Assembly (NCBI RefSeq): GCF_000336715.1
Contig: NZ_AOMF01000165.1
Location: forward strand, 148,295-204,732
Length of the DNA stretch: 56,438 bases
Direction of reading: 5' to 3'
Origin: Halococcus thailandensis JCM 13552
GTDB lineage: Archaea; Halobacteriota; Halobacteria; Halobacteriales; Halococcaceae
A program made the position numbers and the translations under genes. Under the pieces are notes generated by a model that had not been told where the DNA came from, searched no databases, and saw only the letters and a list, made by a program, of their open reading frames with translations. Position 1 is the first letter of the stretch. Each line of letters starts with the position of its first letter. Of this stretch, positions 24,687-33,990 are shown one piece after another.

Positions 24687-25271
24687 TCAGGTCTCGTCGG
24701 GACTGTCCAGGACGTTCTTCAGCGGTGGTGCCTCGTAGTCGGCGAACCGATCGAGCAGTTCGTCGGGCTCGTCCTCGATCAGGACGATCGAGCGGTGATC
24801 GGCGCTCACGAACCCTTCCTCGCGCTGGTGGTCGAAGAACGTCGCCAGCTCCGCGTAGTAGTCAGCGACGTCGAGGAGCCCGCAGGGGTTCGCGTGGAGG
24901 CCGAGCTGCGTCCACGTGAGCACCTCCATGAACTCCTCGAGCGTGCCGTAGCCGCCGGGAAGGGCGACGAACCCGTCGGCCAGATCGACCATCCGCCGTT
25001 TGCGTTCGTGCATCGAATCGACGACGTCGAGCTCGGTGAGCCCCTCGTGGGCGATCTCGCGCTCGCGGAGGCCGTCCGGAATGACGCCGTGAGCCTCGCC
25101 ACCCGCTTCGAGCGTCGCGTCGGCGACCGTTCCCATCAGTCCGACGTCGCCACCGCCGTAGACGAGTCCGAGATCGCGCTCGGCGAGCGTCCGTCCGAGG
25201 CTCATGGCCGCCTCCTGGTAGGCCGATCGCGCGCCGCTACTCGATCCGCAGTAGACACAGATCCGATCCAT
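24687..25271 (-). CDS. LOG family protein (nucleotide phosphoribohydrolase-like)
   Basis: 194 aa from ATG 25271; the open frame extends upstream but [13 protein letters not shown] is the conserved LOG start. Nucleotide-binding motifs: [21 protein letters not shown] and catalytic [13 protein letters not shown]. Proteins once called lysine decarboxylases hydrolyse nucleoside 5'-monophosphates to base and ribose 5-phosphate (LONELY GUY). Archaeal substrate is unknown. Soluble and cytoplasmic. Independent of its divergent M48 neighbour. Confidence 0.88.
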   Translation of the reverse strand: MDRICVYCGSSSGARSAYQEAAMSLGRTLAERDLGLVYGGGDVGLMGTVADATLEAGGEAHGVIPDGLREREIAHEGLTELDVVDSMHERKRRMVDLADGFVALPGGYGTLEEFMEVLTWTQLGLHANPCGLLDVADYYAELATFFDHQREEGFVSADHRSIVLIEDEPDELLDRFADYEAPPLKNVLDSPDET

Positions 25272-25401
25272 ACATCCTCTCCTCGACGCACGGCGAAGTA
25301 GCGTGTGATTCGGGTCGCCGTCTCTCCTCAGTGCACGCAGACACGCTCCCCACACTCCGCACTCGGTAACTGTTTTGCGTGCGCGGCACGTACTGAGAAC
25401 C

Positions 25402-26373
25402 ATGTCAGTGTCGTCCCGTCGCCCACGCGGGGTCGCCGTGCTGGCGGGGGTGTGGCTACTCGCCCTCGCCGGCGTCGGCGTCCTCGTCGGCTCGGAGCTG
25501 TTCGGTGCGCTGCTCGCGGACGGCGCGCTCCCCTCGGTGCTGTTCATCGCCGTCGGGTTCGCGCTCCTCTTCGGCTATCTCGGCTATCGGACGAACTCGA
25601 AACGACTGCTCTCGCGCCTCGACGTGGCTCCCCTCACGCAGGCGCGTGCGCCGCAGGTCCACACGAGCGTCGATCGCCTGGCCCGGCGCATGGAGATCGA
25701 CCGCCCGGAGATCTATCTCGGACGGCTCGGCCAGCCGAACGCGTTCGCGCTCGGAAGCGACACGCTCGTCGTCGATCAGTCGCTCGTACGGCTCCTGACG
25801 CCGGCCGAACTCGAAGGCGTGCTCGCCCACGAATTCGCCCACCTCGAAGGCTACGACAGCCTGCTACGGACGCTGGGGACGAGCCTGCTACGGACCGTGA
25901 CGTCGCTCCTCCTGGTTCTCCTCGTTCCGCTCGTGATCGTCGTTTCGCTGATCGGTTGGGGACTCTCGCTGATCGTCGGCCGACCGATGCGCGGTCCCGA
26001 CAGCGTGGGCAGCGGGCTGCGGAGCGGCCTGCAACGACTGGTGAAGGGTCTGCTCGCCGCGCCGACGCTCGCCCTCCAGGCGTACGCGCGCCGTCGCGAG
26101 TACGCGGCCGACCGGCGGGCAGTGGCGGTGCTCGACGACCCGCTCGCGCTCGCGCGAGCGCTGCAGAAGATCCAGCGGGCGAACGAACCCGACCGGGGAC
26201 TGCTCGGCTGGCTGCTGCCGTCGCGCGATCGGGAAACCGAACGCTCGCCGACCGAACGGGCGCTCGCGAGCCACCCGCCGACCGACGAACGCGTCGAGCG
26301 CGTTCGCGAGGCCGCGAACGACGTTGGCGGGGGCAACGATTCGACTCGATGGCATCGCGTGGACATCGACTGA
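25402..26373 (+). CDS. M48 family membrane metalloprotease
   Basis: 323 aa from ATG 25402; the frame could begin at 25375 but ATG 25402 begins the typical short basic N-terminus. Two N-terminal helices (residues about 10-60), then [40 protein letters not shown]: zinc motif HEFAH at 143-147. Further helices ([32 protein letters not shown]) and the third ligand Glu in [12 protein letters not shown]. It resembles HtpX, a membrane quality-control protease with its active site inside the cell. The C-terminal [13 protein letters not shown] block is the usual ending. Confidence 0.9.
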   Translation: MSVSSRRPRGVAVLAGVWLLALAGVGVLVGSELFGALLADGALPSVLFIAVGFALLFGYLGYRTNSKRLLSRLDVAPLTQARAPQVHTSVDRLARRMEIDRPEIYLGRLGQPNAFALGSDTLVVDQSLVRLLTPAELEGVLAHEFAHLEGYDSLLRTLGTSLLRTVTSLLLVLLVPLVIVVSLIGWGLSLIVGRPMRGPDSVGSGLRSGLQRLVKGLLAAPTLALQAYARRREYAADRRAVAVLDDPLALARALQKIQRANEPDRGLLGWLLPSRDRETERSPTERALASHPPTDERVERVREAANDVGGGNDSTRWHRVDID

Positions 26374-26415
26374 CCGCCATCGGGATGGAAACGAGCCGAA
26401 AAGGCACGTTCACGG

Positions 26416-27117
26416 TCAGTATTCGGTGCCCTTCCTGGCGCGGTGGCCTGCGTCGAACGGGTGTTTCTCCTTGCGGACGTTCGTGACGAGATCGGCACGA
26501 TCGACGATGTAGTCGGGCTGCTCGTGGCCGCCCGTGAGAACGAGTTCGAGCGCGTCGGGCTTCGACTCGACGAGCGAGACGACCTCGTCGGGATCGACGA
26601 GCCCCTGCTCTGCTGCGTACAGGATCTCGTCGAGAACGAGCATGTGGACGCCGTTTTCGGGTGGGCCATCGAGCGCGAGCGGTGACGACAGATCGGCGTC
26701 GTCCGCTCCGGCGAGCAGTTCGCGGGTACGTTCGAGCGCACCGCGTGCCCGCGCGGCGTGTTCGTCGTCGGCCGACCCGTCCAGGAAGCCGTGCCAGCCG
26801 TAGTGGCCCGAGTTCTCGTAGCTGAATCCTTCGATCGCGGCGATGGCGTTGTACTCGCCGCGCGTCGCCTCGACGCTCGCGGTACCACCCTTCATGAACT
26901 GGAGCATGTGAACCCGGTAGCCGTGGCCGGCCGCCCGGAACCCCATCCCCAGCGCCGCCGTCGTCTTCCCCTTCCCGTCGCCCCACCAGACCTGGACCAG
27001 CCCGAACTCGTCGGGCGCTGCCGGCTCGATGGGGTCGGCGGTCGGCGATACCCCACGTCCCGGCGTCCCTCGGTGCTGTGCGTCGCTGTCATCGTCGTTG
27101 GCCTCACCGTCGCTCAT
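26416..27117 (-). CDS. cobA: Cob(I)alamin adenosyltransferase
   Basis: 233 aa, CobA/CobO/BtuR type, which attaches the adenosyl group of ATP to Co(I) of cobinamide or cobyrinate. P-loop WWGDGKGKTTAALGMGFRAAG is complete; VHMLQFMKGG and the C-terminal LVLTGGHEQPDYIVDRADLVTNVRKEKHPFDAG are family blocks. A 35-residue acidic N-terminal extension is specific to halophiles. Last gene of the cobamide cluster, 47 nt after cbiZ. Confidence 0.93.
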   Translation of the reverse strand: MSDGEANDDDSDAQHRGTPGRGVSPTADPIEPAAPDEFGLVQVWWGDGKGKTTAALGMGFRAAGHGYRVHMLQFMKGGTASVEATRGEYNAIAAIEGFSYENSGHYGWHGFLDGSADDEHAARARGALERTRELLAGADDADLSSPLALDGPPENGVHMLVLDEILYAAEQGLVDPDEVVSLVESKPDALELVLTGGHEQPDYIVDRADLVTNVRKEKHPFDAGHRARKGTEY

Positions 27118-27164
27118 GGCGCTCGTCTGCGGGCCGCCTCCCTAACGGTTCTGTTCGTCCCGAT

Positions 27165-27899
27165 TCAGAGCTCGAAGACGTCCGCACGGCGATCGGTCAC
27201 GACACCGTGGTCGGCATCGGCGACCGATCCAGGAACCTCCCGATCGGCGTATCGCGAACGAAAACTCGCCCGGATCGCGTCGCGAACGCACGCCCGCGCT
27301 GCGGCACCAACCGCGGTGGAACTGCCCGCGAACGACGCCGACTCGCCCGTGGCGTCGCTGCCGACGATCACCGCATCGCTCGTCGTTCCCGAAAATCCCG
27401 TCGTCGGCAGCAACGTCGCCGTCTTCGCCTCGACGACGGTGCCCAGGAGGCTCGCGAGCGTCGCCCGCTCCAGATCTCGGGTCGTGGCGACGATGAGGTT
27501 CACCGTGCCGACGGGCGGTGATTCGTCCATCGGTCCGTCGGCCGATTCGCTATCCGATTCGTCGACCGGCTCGTCGATTACCTCGGTCGATGTCACTGGC
27601 AGCGTGGCCGGATTCGACAGACCAACTGTCGCGTACGCCACGACGGGATCGAGCCGCGCACCCCGCAAGTGTTGCAGTTCGACGCCGGTCAGTAGCGCCG
27701 GTCCAGGAACCCCGAACCCGGCTCGTTCCCGGCGCTCCTCGACGTAGGTATCGAGATCCGTCCGCTCCCAGCCCTCGGGCACGCTGACGTTGTAGGCGGT
27801 GTCGGTTCGCGAGAACCCGCCACCCCAGCCCGTCGAGAGCCAGCGCGCGTCCGACGTGCGGAGGCCGAACACGCCGTCGGCCGTCGTCGCCTCAAACAC
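27165..27899 (-). CDS. cbiZ: Adenosylcobinamide amidohydrolase
   Basis: 244 aa from GTG 27899, overlapping the cobD stop (27892). CbiZ cleaves the aminopropanol side chain from adenosylcobinamide or pseudocobalamin to cobyric acid, allowing salvaged corrinoids to be rebuilt. Motifs: RWLSTGWGGGFSRTDTAYNVSVP at the N-terminus, PALLTGVELQHLRGA, AYATVGLSNPA, GTVNLIVATTRDLERATLASLLGTVVEAKTA, DAVIVGS. An acidic insertion (about 113-130) is halophile-specific. Its presence with CbiB, CobY and CobS marks the archaeal salvage route. Confidence 0.9.
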   Translation of the reverse strand: MFEATTADGVFGLRTSDARWLSTGWGGGFSRTDTAYNVSVPEGWERTDLDTYVEERRERAGFGVPGPALLTGVELQHLRGARLDPVVAYATVGLSNPATLPVTSTEVIDEPVDESDSESADGPMDESPPVGTVNLIVATTRDLERATLASLLGTVVEAKTATLLPTTGFSGTTSDAVIVGSDATGESASFAGSSTAVGAAARACVRDAIRASFRSRYADREVPGSVADADHGVVTDRRADVFEL

Positions 27900-28932
27900 C
27901 GAGCGCCTCCAGCAGACGGTCGTTTTCCTCGGGGAGTCGCACGGCGACGCGGACGTGCGAGTCGAGCCCGCGGAAGGTGGTGGCGTCGCGGATCGCGAGC
28001 CCGTGCTCGCGCGCACGGTCCAGCAGCCCCTCGACCGAGCGATCGCCAATGTCGAACAGCATAAAGGGTGCATCCGAGGGATGGACGTCGAATTTCGATC
28101 CGAGCGCCTTCGTCATCCGCTCGCGCTCGGCGCGCACTCGTTCGCGGGTGTCGGCGACGAACTCGTCCTGGGCCATGCAGAACGAACCGGTCGCGAGCGC
28201 CGGCGCACCCATGTTCCAGGTCCGTCTGGCGTTCCGTAGCGCCGCGCCGAACGCACCCGTCGCGACCGCGAAGCCGGCGCGGAGACCGGGCAATCCGAAC
28301 AGTTTGGTGAGCGATCGCGCGACGACGACTCCCTCGCGACCCGCGAGTGACGGCCGATCGGTGAAGCCGAGAAACGCCTCGTCGACGAGCAGCGTCGTTC
28401 CGGCGGCCCGGCAGCGCTCGGCGAACACGTCGAGTCGGTCGGGATCGTAGGCGTTGCCGGTCGGATTGTTCGGGTTGCAGACGACGGCCAGCGCGTGATC
28501 GGCCGGGTCGGCGTCGAGCAGTTCCGCCTGCGGGACGAATTTCGGATCGCCGTCGTGCAGTCGGACTTCGCGTCCGTACTCGGCGAAACTCGGGTAGGGA
28601 ACGAGCGCCGACTCGCCCGGCTCGATCGCGAGCGAGATCGTCGCCCGGATGGCCGCGAGCCCGCCCGGCGTCGGGATCACCTGTGCCGGTTCGCAACCGA
28701 CGTAGGCGGCCGCCGTCGCGCGATACTCTTCGGGCGGCTCGGCCGGATACGAGCGCGCATCGGCGAACGCCTCGCGATAGACGTCCTCGATCCCGTCCGG
28801 CACACGGGGGTTGGTGTTCGCACTGAAATCGACGATATCGGGGTCGTCGCTGCTGCCGTGTGGCACCCGACCGACATCCCGCACCGTTTCAGGCCGCACG
28901 TCGCTCCTCCCGGCGGCCGCGACAATCGTCAC
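27892..28932 (-). CDS. cobD: L-threonine-O-3-phosphate decarboxylase, class I PLP enzyme
   Basis: 346 aa from GTG 28932. An aminotransferase-fold protein that makes (R)-1-amino-2-propanol phosphate for the corrin nucleotide loop. Motifs: VPHGSSDDPDIVDFSANTNPRVP, CNPNNPTGNAYDP, LVDEAFLGF and the PLP lysine in ARSLTKLFGLPGLRAGFAV. HisC is a close relative, but the HGSS-x-D-x-x-DFSANTNP start and the cluster favour CobD. A small frame (ATG 29012, 41 codons) fills the 78-nt gap after cobY and overlaps this start; the first 12 residues may be annotated differently, with GTG at VRPETV an alternative. Confidence 0.9.
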   Translation of the reverse strand: MTIVAAAGRSDVRPETVRDVGRVPHGSSDDPDIVDFSANTNPRVPDGIEDVYREAFADARSYPAEPPEEYRATAAAYVGCEPAQVIPTPGGLAAIRATISLAIEPGESALVPYPSFAEYGREVRLHDGDPKFVPQAELLDADPADHALAVVCNPNNPTGNAYDPDRLDVFAERCRAAGTTLLVDEAFLGFTDRPSLAGREGVVVARSLTKLFGLPGLRAGFAVATGAFGAALRNARRTWNMGAPALATGSFCMAQDEFVADTRERVRAERERMTKALGSKFDVHPSDAPFMLFDIGDRSVEGLLDRAREHGLAIRDATTFRGLDSHVRVAVRLPEENDRLLEALGV

Positions 28933-29010
28933 CGCTATCGTCCGATTCGCTCTCGATGATCACGGTTCGTTCGGCGATTCGTCGATCGTTCGGCGTCGTG
29001 GCTATCGTGT

Positions 29011-29565
29011 TCATTGCAGTAGTGCCTCCGCGACCGCGGCATCGCTCGGGTGGTTCACGTTAACCGCGAACCGCTCGTCGTCGATCACGATCGTCCGATC
29101 GCCTTCGTCCTCCCCGACGATGTTGATCCCGGACGGTGCGACCGTCTCGCCGTCGACCTCCATCGTCGTTCCGACGCTGACACCCAGTCGTCGCTTGCAC
29201 GCAGCGGGGACGGCGACCGTGAGCGAACCGGTATCGTGGCTGTCGAGCACGCGATCGACGGCAGCGCCGTCGAGCAGCGGGAGATCGGTCGCGACGGTGA
29301 GAATGGGTGGGTCGCTCCGGGCGAGCGCGTACTGAAGATCGCCGACGTAGCCCTCGCCGGGGGCTTCGACGACGTCGCGATCGAGATGTTCCCGTGTCCG
29401 TGGCGTGTGCGGCGAGACCACGTATCGGATCGATTCGATGCAGCTGTCGACGAGCGCCGTGCGCACGCGATCGAGCATCGGCAGACCGTCGACTCGGTAG
29501 AGCGGTTTCTCGACATCGGTGTCGAGTCGGGTGCCGCGACCGCCACACATCACCAGTGCGTCCAC
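29011..29565 (-). CDS. cobY: Adenosylcobinamide-phosphate guanylyltransferase
   Basis: 184 aa from GTG 29565, overlapping the end of cobS by 16 nt. The archaeal CobY, unrelated to bacterial CobU, transfers GMP from GTP to adenosylcobinamide phosphate. Nucleotidyltransferase signature MCGGRGTRLDTDVEKPLYRVDGLPMLD at the start, LTVATDLPLLDGAAVD with the metal aspartates, then NIVGEDEGD. Length is that of Methanocaldococcus CobY. Confidence 0.92.
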   Translation of the reverse strand: MDALVMCGGRGTRLDTDVEKPLYRVDGLPMLDRVRTALVDSCIESIRYVVSPHTPRTREHLDRDVVEAPGEGYVGDLQYALARSDPPILTVATDLPLLDGAAVDRVLDSHDTGSLTVAVPAACKRRLGVSVGTTMEVDGETVAPSGINIVGEDEGDRTIVIDDERFAVNVNHPSDAAVAEALLQ

Positions 29566-30296
29566 GCGACCACCCCCACGTGCAGCGCGACGATCCGAGT
29601 GATCTCGTTCGTCGCACCGAGGACGTCGCCGTTCACCCCACCGAGAGCCGTCCGTGCCAGACGAAGCGAGCCGAGCGCGACGACCGCGGCCGCGAGAAAC
29701 ATCGCCCCGGCGATCTCGATCCGCGGCCACGTGATGATCGCTGCCGGAACGGCGCTGGCGACGACGAGTAGTGCCGAACGAGGCCCGGAACGTCCGGTGA
29801 GTGCCGCACCGAGACCGTCGTGGGGTGCCGATCCGAAACAGACGAGCTGCGCCATCCCGCCCTTCGCCCCGACCTCGGCGACCACGACGAGCAGCGCGGC
29901 CCGCGACGAGAGCGCCGCGAGCGCGAGTCCGGCCATGAGAAGCCCGGCGATCTCGACCGCGACCGCGAGCGCACCGCCAGCGCCGACGTCGGTGTCCTTC
30001 AGCACCGCGCGGCGCTCGTCCGGTCCGCCGTGCACGGCGAGCGCGTCGCCGAGATCGATGACCCCATCCACGTGGTTGATCCCGGTGACGAGATAGACGG
30101 TGACGACGAAGGCGAACGCGATCGTCGGCGTTGGTCCGGGTAGTGCCATCGGGAGCGCGAGGAGCGCGCCGACGACGTAGCCCGCGAGCGGCATGCTCGC
30201 CGGCGTGGCGCGGAACGCCTCCCATGAGCCGCCGTCGTGGCCGACAGGTAGTCGTGAGAGGAATCCGAGCGCACCCTGGAGCGCCCTCAGCACCAC
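29550..30296 (-). CDS. cobS: Adenosylcobinamide-GDP ribazoletransferase (cobalamin synthase)
   Basis: 248 aa, polytopic membrane enzyme joining adenosylcobinamide-GDP and alpha-ribazole. Family blocks: ALQGALGFLSRLPVG at the N-terminus, INHVDGVIDLGDALAVHGGPDERRAVLKDTDVGAGG (metal-binding DG-x3-DxxDA), and VNGDVLGATNEITR (GD-x-x-GA-x-x-E). About six hydrophobic segments. Overlaps cbiB by 10 nt and cobY by 16 nt, so the three are translated together. Confidence 0.94.
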   Translation of the reverse strand: MVLRALQGALGFLSRLPVGHDGGSWEAFRATPASMPLAGYVVGALLALPMALPGPTPTIAFAFVVTVYLVTGINHVDGVIDLGDALAVHGGPDERRAVLKDTDVGAGGALAVAVEIAGLLMAGLALAALSSRAALLVVVAEVGAKGGMAQLVCFGSAPHDGLGAALTGRSGPRSALLVVASAVPAAIITWPRIEIAGAMFLAAAVVALGSLRLARTALGGVNGDVLGATNEITRIVALHVGVVAWTHW

Positions 30297-31189
30297 GCGG
30301 CCACCCCCGCGAGCAGCACGGCCAGCGACCCCCCGACGGCGATCACTCTCATTGCGCGGCGCGCGTCCACCGTCGTCGGGAGACCAGCATTCGGGTTCAG
30401 TACGTAGGCACCGGGCTTGCGGAGTTCGACGTCGAGCACCGCAGCCATCGCCGCCATCGGCCAGCCGGAGTTCGGCGAGGAGGGTTCACTCTGCCATCGG
30501 CGCGCACGGGCAAGCGCGGTCGGCGAACCGCCGGCGAGCGCGACGAGCACGGCACTCAGTCGGGCCGGGAGCCACATGACGGCGTCGTCGAGGCGGGCGC
30601 TCGCCCAGCCGACCGGCTTCGAGCGATAGCCGAGCATCGAATCGAGCGTGTTGACTGCCTTCACCCAGATCGCGGCGGCGACCGCCACCGGGAGCGAGAG
30701 CTGCACCCCGAGCGCGAACGCCAGAAGCGGTGCGAGCAGGCCGTCGGCGAGGTTCTCGGCGATGCTCTCGACGACCGCGCTGCGGAGTTCGCCAGCCGAG
30801 AGTTCGGTCGTGTCGCGGCCGACGAGCCCCCGGATCGCCGTTCGGGCCTCTTCGGGATCGGTCTCGATCGTTCCGACGACGTCGGCGGCCACCGAGAGCA
30901 GCATTCGGAGGCTCGTCGTCGCGAACAGCGCGAGCGCCGCGATCAGCCCGCCGACGAGTGGATGCAGGGAGCCGGCGAACATCGTGAATCCGCCACCGAC
31001 CGCGGCCGCCCCGAGCGGCAGCGCCAGGGCGACGACCGCTCCGACCGTTTCTGGATGGTCCCAGGATCGGTCGAACCGGCCGACGAGCCGTCCGAACAGC
31101 GCAACCGGATGGATGCGCCGCGGGAACTCCTCGAACACGAGATCCAGTACGGCTGCGGTTCCGAGCGCTGCCACCGCTACCGTCCCCAT
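30287..31189 (-). CDS. cbiB: Adenosylcobinamide-phosphate synthase
   Basis: 300 aa membrane protein that condenses adenosylcobyric acid with aminopropanol phosphate. Markers: RRIHPVALFGRLVGRFDRSW, ESIAENLADGLLAPLLAF, AAAIWVKAVNTLDSMLGYRSKPVGWASARLDDAVMWLPARL and EPSSPNSGWPMAAMAAVLDVEL. First gene of the cbiB-cobS-cobY-cobD-cbiZ-cobA series; a TATA is about 105 nt upstream. Confidence 0.94.
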   Translation of the reverse strand: MGTVAVAALGTAAVLDLVFEEFPRRIHPVALFGRLVGRFDRSWDHPETVGAVVALALPLGAAAVGGGFTMFAGSLHPLVGGLIAALALFATTSLRMLLSVAADVVGTIETDPEEARTAIRGLVGRDTTELSAGELRSAVVESIAENLADGLLAPLLAFALGVQLSLPVAVAAAIWVKAVNTLDSMLGYRSKPVGWASARLDDAVMWLPARLSAVLVALAGGSPTALARARRWQSEPSSPNSGWPMAAMAAVLDVELRKPGAYVLNPNAGLPTTVDARRAMRVIAVGGSLAVLLAGVAAWC

Positions 31190-31293
31190 CGTCCTCCCGG
31201 TCGACCCGGCCGATCGCCGTGTGAGGGTCGAGCGCTTGGGTCCGGGGCGACGCCTGGCATCGTCGTCTGCTCGAACGGTGGCAGCGCGCCGGG

Positions 31294-31301
31294 TAAATAT
31301 G
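31294..31301 (-). promoter_or_regulatory. TATA box for cobamide salvage operon
   Basis: The minus strand reads CATATTTA, the only TATA-like element in the 221-nt gap before cbiB. Transcription would start around 31270, leaving a leader of about 80 nt. I looked for a cobalamin riboswitch there and found no convincing B12 box. Confidence 0.45.
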
Positions 31302-31410
31302 TGTCTGCTGGGTCGTGTGGCGCGGTCCGCTACGGGGACGGTGGAACCCCTGAAGACAGGACGACGCTCCGATTCGGTGGCTGCGCGGGTTGGGACGGCT
31401 ATCCCGTCGC

Positions 31411-31902
31411 TCAGCCCTCCGGAACGGCAGCATCCTCGCTGTCAGTATCGCTGCCGGCGTCGAACCGACGGCCGATGACGAAACCGATGGCCGACAGCAC
31501 CAGCGCGAGGACGACGAACACGCCGAGGAAGACGAGATCGGCGAGCGAGAGGACGAACGGCCACGGAGTGACGCCGTAGCCGTCGGCGGCGAGCACGAAC
31601 GCGAGATCGAGGACGATCGGCGTCAGCGCGATGAGGACGGCGAGGGCGTAGAACCCACTCACAAGCATCGCTGCCGGCGTCCGACGGGAGTAAAAGAACA
31701 CACCAGTCAGTACCGCGACGGCGAGCAGAGCGGGCCAGCGAAGCCCGAAATCCGCCAGCAACCACGCGGCGTACGCGCCACAGAGCAGCGCGAGGACGAC
31801 GGCGAGGGCGCTGGTACGGGCCGAATGACGCTGGCCACCGACGAGACGGCGAACCGACCGCGAGCGTCCGCCAGCGTCGTCGGTTCGGCTATCGCTCGCC
31901 AT
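31411..31902 (-). CDS. Uncharacterised membrane protein
   Basis: 163 aa from ATG 31902, one base after the stop of the beta-helix gene, hence operonic. A charged N-terminus (MASDSRTDDAGGRSRSVRRLVGGQR) is followed by four hydrophobic segments: ALAVVLALLCGAYAAWLLADFG, PALLAVAVLTGVFFY, LVSGFYALAVLIALTPIVLDLAFVLAA and VLSLADLVFLGVFVVLALVLSAIGFVIG. An acidic tail closes it. No family recognised. It may anchor or help export the adjacent beta-helix protein. Confidence 0.75.
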   Translation of the reverse strand: MASDSRTDDAGGRSRSVRRLVGGQRHSARTSALAVVLALLCGAYAAWLLADFGLRWPALLAVAVLTGVFFYSRRTPAAMLVSGFYALAVLIALTPIVLDLAFVLAADGYGVTPWPFVLSLADLVFLGVFVVLALVLSAIGFVIGRRFDAGSDTDSEDAAVPEG

Positions 31903-31903
31903 C

Positions 31904-33190
31904 TCAGTTTCTCCGTGGCCCGACGGCCTCGCGCGGCGGGCGTTCGGGGTTCGGCATCGGTTTTCGTTCGGGTGGATCGGGGCCGCCACGCCAGTCGCCG
32001 TGGGGATACTCGCCGAGTTCGGCCTGGAGATACTGCTTGCCGAGCGAGAGCGTCAGCCACGGGTCACCGACGCCGGTCATGAGATCACCGAGCATGCCGT
32101 CGTCGGTGAGACTGCCCGGCCGGGACGACGAGACGTCGTTGTTCGCAAAGCGGTTGCCGTCGCGGACGGGAGCACCGAGCGCGAGATCGGCCCGGCCGGA
32201 ATCCGCGACGCGATTGTCGTGGACACGGTTGCCGCCCGGTCGCCAGAGGTTCGCGTCGATCATCGGGATGGCACCGATACCGAAGTTGACGTGGCCGGTG
32301 ACGTCGTTGTCGACGATCTCGTTGTCCCGGCCGCCGGCGACGTTGATCCCGGTGCCGAAGGCCGCGTAGCCGAACGCCTTCGCCGGTGCGTCGGCGTTGT
32401 TGTTGTCGTAGACCTCGTTGTTTTCGATGCGCATGGCCGACTGCGGTGCGAGCGCCTCCGAATCGAGCGTGTTCGGGACGATGCCACCCATGTTGTGCCG
32501 CCAGACCGAATCCCTGAGGACGAGGTTGCCGCCGGCGTTGGTACCGGAGTAGCCGATCCCGTTGCGCTCGGCGACGACGTTCTCGACGCGTGCGTGCGAG
32601 GGGTTCGACTGACCAATGTAGAAGCCCGAGTCTGGATGGCCGGCCGCGTACGAGTGCTCGAAACGGCCGTTGACCGAATCGAACGCGTACAGTCCGTAAT
32701 CGCCGTTGTTGACCGCAGTGAGATAGCTCCCCCGATAGCCATCGACGCCGGTCCAGTAGAAGGCGTTGTACGCATAGCCCGTCGCAGTCAGGTTCTCCAT
32801 CACCACGCCGTCGGCCAGCGCGATGATCCCGTTGTACCGCGTCCCCTCGCCGTCGAGGACGACCCGATTCCGGTCGCGTCCACGGATCGTGATGTTCGGC
32901 GTGTCGAGCACCCGGACCTCCTCGGTGTAGCGCCCCGGACCGACGAGCACGAGATCGCGAGGGTTCGCCGCCGAAACCGCCGCCTGGATCGTGTCGTGAT
33001 CCTCCGGAACGCGACGCGTCCGGTAGTTCTCGTACTCGCGGGGCGGGGCTCGGTCGGGAAGTGCCGCCGGAGTGGTGTGGGTATCGCCCGCGCCGACGGC
33101 CATCCGCCCGAGACCGACCGTCCCCGCTGCACCCGCTACAGCCCCGAGTTTCAGGACCTCGCGTCGGTGTCGTTTCGTGTCATCGGTCAT
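31904..33190 (-). CDS. Exported right-handed parallel beta-helix protein
   Basis: 428 aa from ATG 33190. A Tat-like start (KRHRREVLKLGAVAGAAGTVGLG) leads to a pectate-lyase/NosD-type beta-helix: IQAAVSAANPRDLVLVGPGRYTEEVRVLDTPNITIRGRDRNRVVLDGEG, then repeated coils rich in N, G and V (NNGDYGLYAF, HSYAAGHPDSGFYIGQSN, RIENNEVYDNNNADAPAK, NEIVDNDVTGHVNFGIG). Such folds bind or cleave polysaccharide; no catalytic set is evident. The proline-rich tail is polar with no sorting signal. Operon with the membrane gene after it. Confidence 0.8.
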   Translation of the reverse strand: MTDDTKRHRREVLKLGAVAGAAGTVGLGRMAVGAGDTHTTPAALPDRAPPREYENYRTRRVPEDHDTIQAAVSAANPRDLVLVGPGRYTEEVRVLDTPNITIRGRDRNRVVLDGEGTRYNGIIALADGVVMENLTATGYAYNAFYWTGVDGYRGSYLTAVNNGDYGLYAFDSVNGRFEHSYAAGHPDSGFYIGQSNPSHARVENVVAERNGIGYSGTNAGGNLVLRDSVWRHNMGGIVPNTLDSEALAPQSAMRIENNEVYDNNNADAPAKAFGYAAFGTGINVAGGRDNEIVDNDVTGHVNFGIGAIPMIDANLWRPGGNRVHDNRVADSGRADLALGAPVRDGNRFANNDVSSSRPGSLTDDGMLGDLMTGVGDPWLTLSLGKQYLQAELGEYPHGDWRGGPDPPERKPMPNPERPPREAVGPRRN

Positions 33191-33265
33191 CGCTACCACT
33201 AACCATACAGTTCACGGTCGAACAGTAATAATAGTTCGCCCGATACAGCCGGCGAACGGCGACCG

Positions 33266-33667
33266 TCAGCCGGTGGGTGAGAAGAGCTTGCACCAGCCGT
33301 CGGGATGGATACGTCCCTCGACCAGCACGCACGCACCGAGCTCGTCGTCGCCTTTCGCCGGGATGAAATGTTGGCAGCCGGAACAGCCCTGCCCATCCTT
33401 CGGGGACGACTGATAGGCGACGGTGTCCTTGGCGCTGAGCGACGACGGATCGCGCTGGCGATCGCTGAGACCCGTCGCCGTCTCGTAGCGTGCCGGCACG
33501 GAGCCGTTCGTCGTCCCGCCGGTGCGAGCGGTGGTGGTCGAGGCATCGTCGACGGCGGTGGTCGCGTCCCCATCGCCGGACTGGCCCGTATCGGATCCCA
33601 GACAGCCGGCAAGCACGGTGGTCGAGCCCCCGCCGATCAGCCGGAGGAACGTCCGTCTATCGTCCAT
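33266..33667 (-). CDS. High-potential iron-sulfur protein (HiPIP), exported lipoprotein
   Basis: 133 aa from ATG 33667. Twin-arginine start MDDRRTFLRLIGGGSTTVLAGC with lipobox, a Thr/Ser linker, then the HiPIP domain: AYQSSPKDGQGCSGCQHF, GACVLVEGRIHPDGWCKLFSP, giving the C-x2-C...C...C ligand set of a [4Fe-4S] cluster cycling between 2+ and 3+. HiPIPs carry electrons outside the membrane, for example to terminal oxidases or photosystems; in halophiles the partner is unknown. The frame is open upstream to 33901, but the Tat signal fixes the start. Confidence 0.88.
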   Translation of the reverse strand: MDDRRTFLRLIGGGSTTVLAGCLGSDTGQSGDGDATTAVDDASTTTARTGGTTNGSVPARYETATGLSDRQRDPSSLSAKDTVAYQSSPKDGQGCSGCQHFIPAKGDDELGACVLVEGRIHPDGWCKLFSPTG

Positions 33668-33990
33668 GTCGGAGCTCACCCCTCGTGTGCCCCATCGCAT
33701 CGATCCCGTGTGGATCCGACGATGGCCGTCGACGAGTGGTCGTCGAGCAACCCCTCGCTCGTTTCGCTCGATCCCGACACGAACGCCGGCTCGGAACAGT
33801 AGCGAGTTTTTCCGGCCGTTCTCTCGACGGACACTGAGCGCATCTGTGGGTGTAAATGACTGCCTATCCACGAAAACGTTTCGTACAGCCGATCGAACCA
33901 CAGTTCGGGCCCGGATTCGGGTCGATCCGTCACGTCTCGTCCCAACCGTTATCCCACCGTGTGATCTACTGTCATGTGGAGGGACTAGTC
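33668..33990. other. Gap between HiPIP and the 38-aa gene
   Basis: 323 nt carrying divergent promoters. A TATA-like GTTATCC at about 33949 precedes the 38-aa gene. Open frames here are antisense-type runs without family signals. Confidence 0.4.

Noticed and set aside
31190-31410. Cobalamin riboswitch before cbiB
   Set aside because: I looked on both strands for the conserved B12 box and its stems and found only partial look-alikes.
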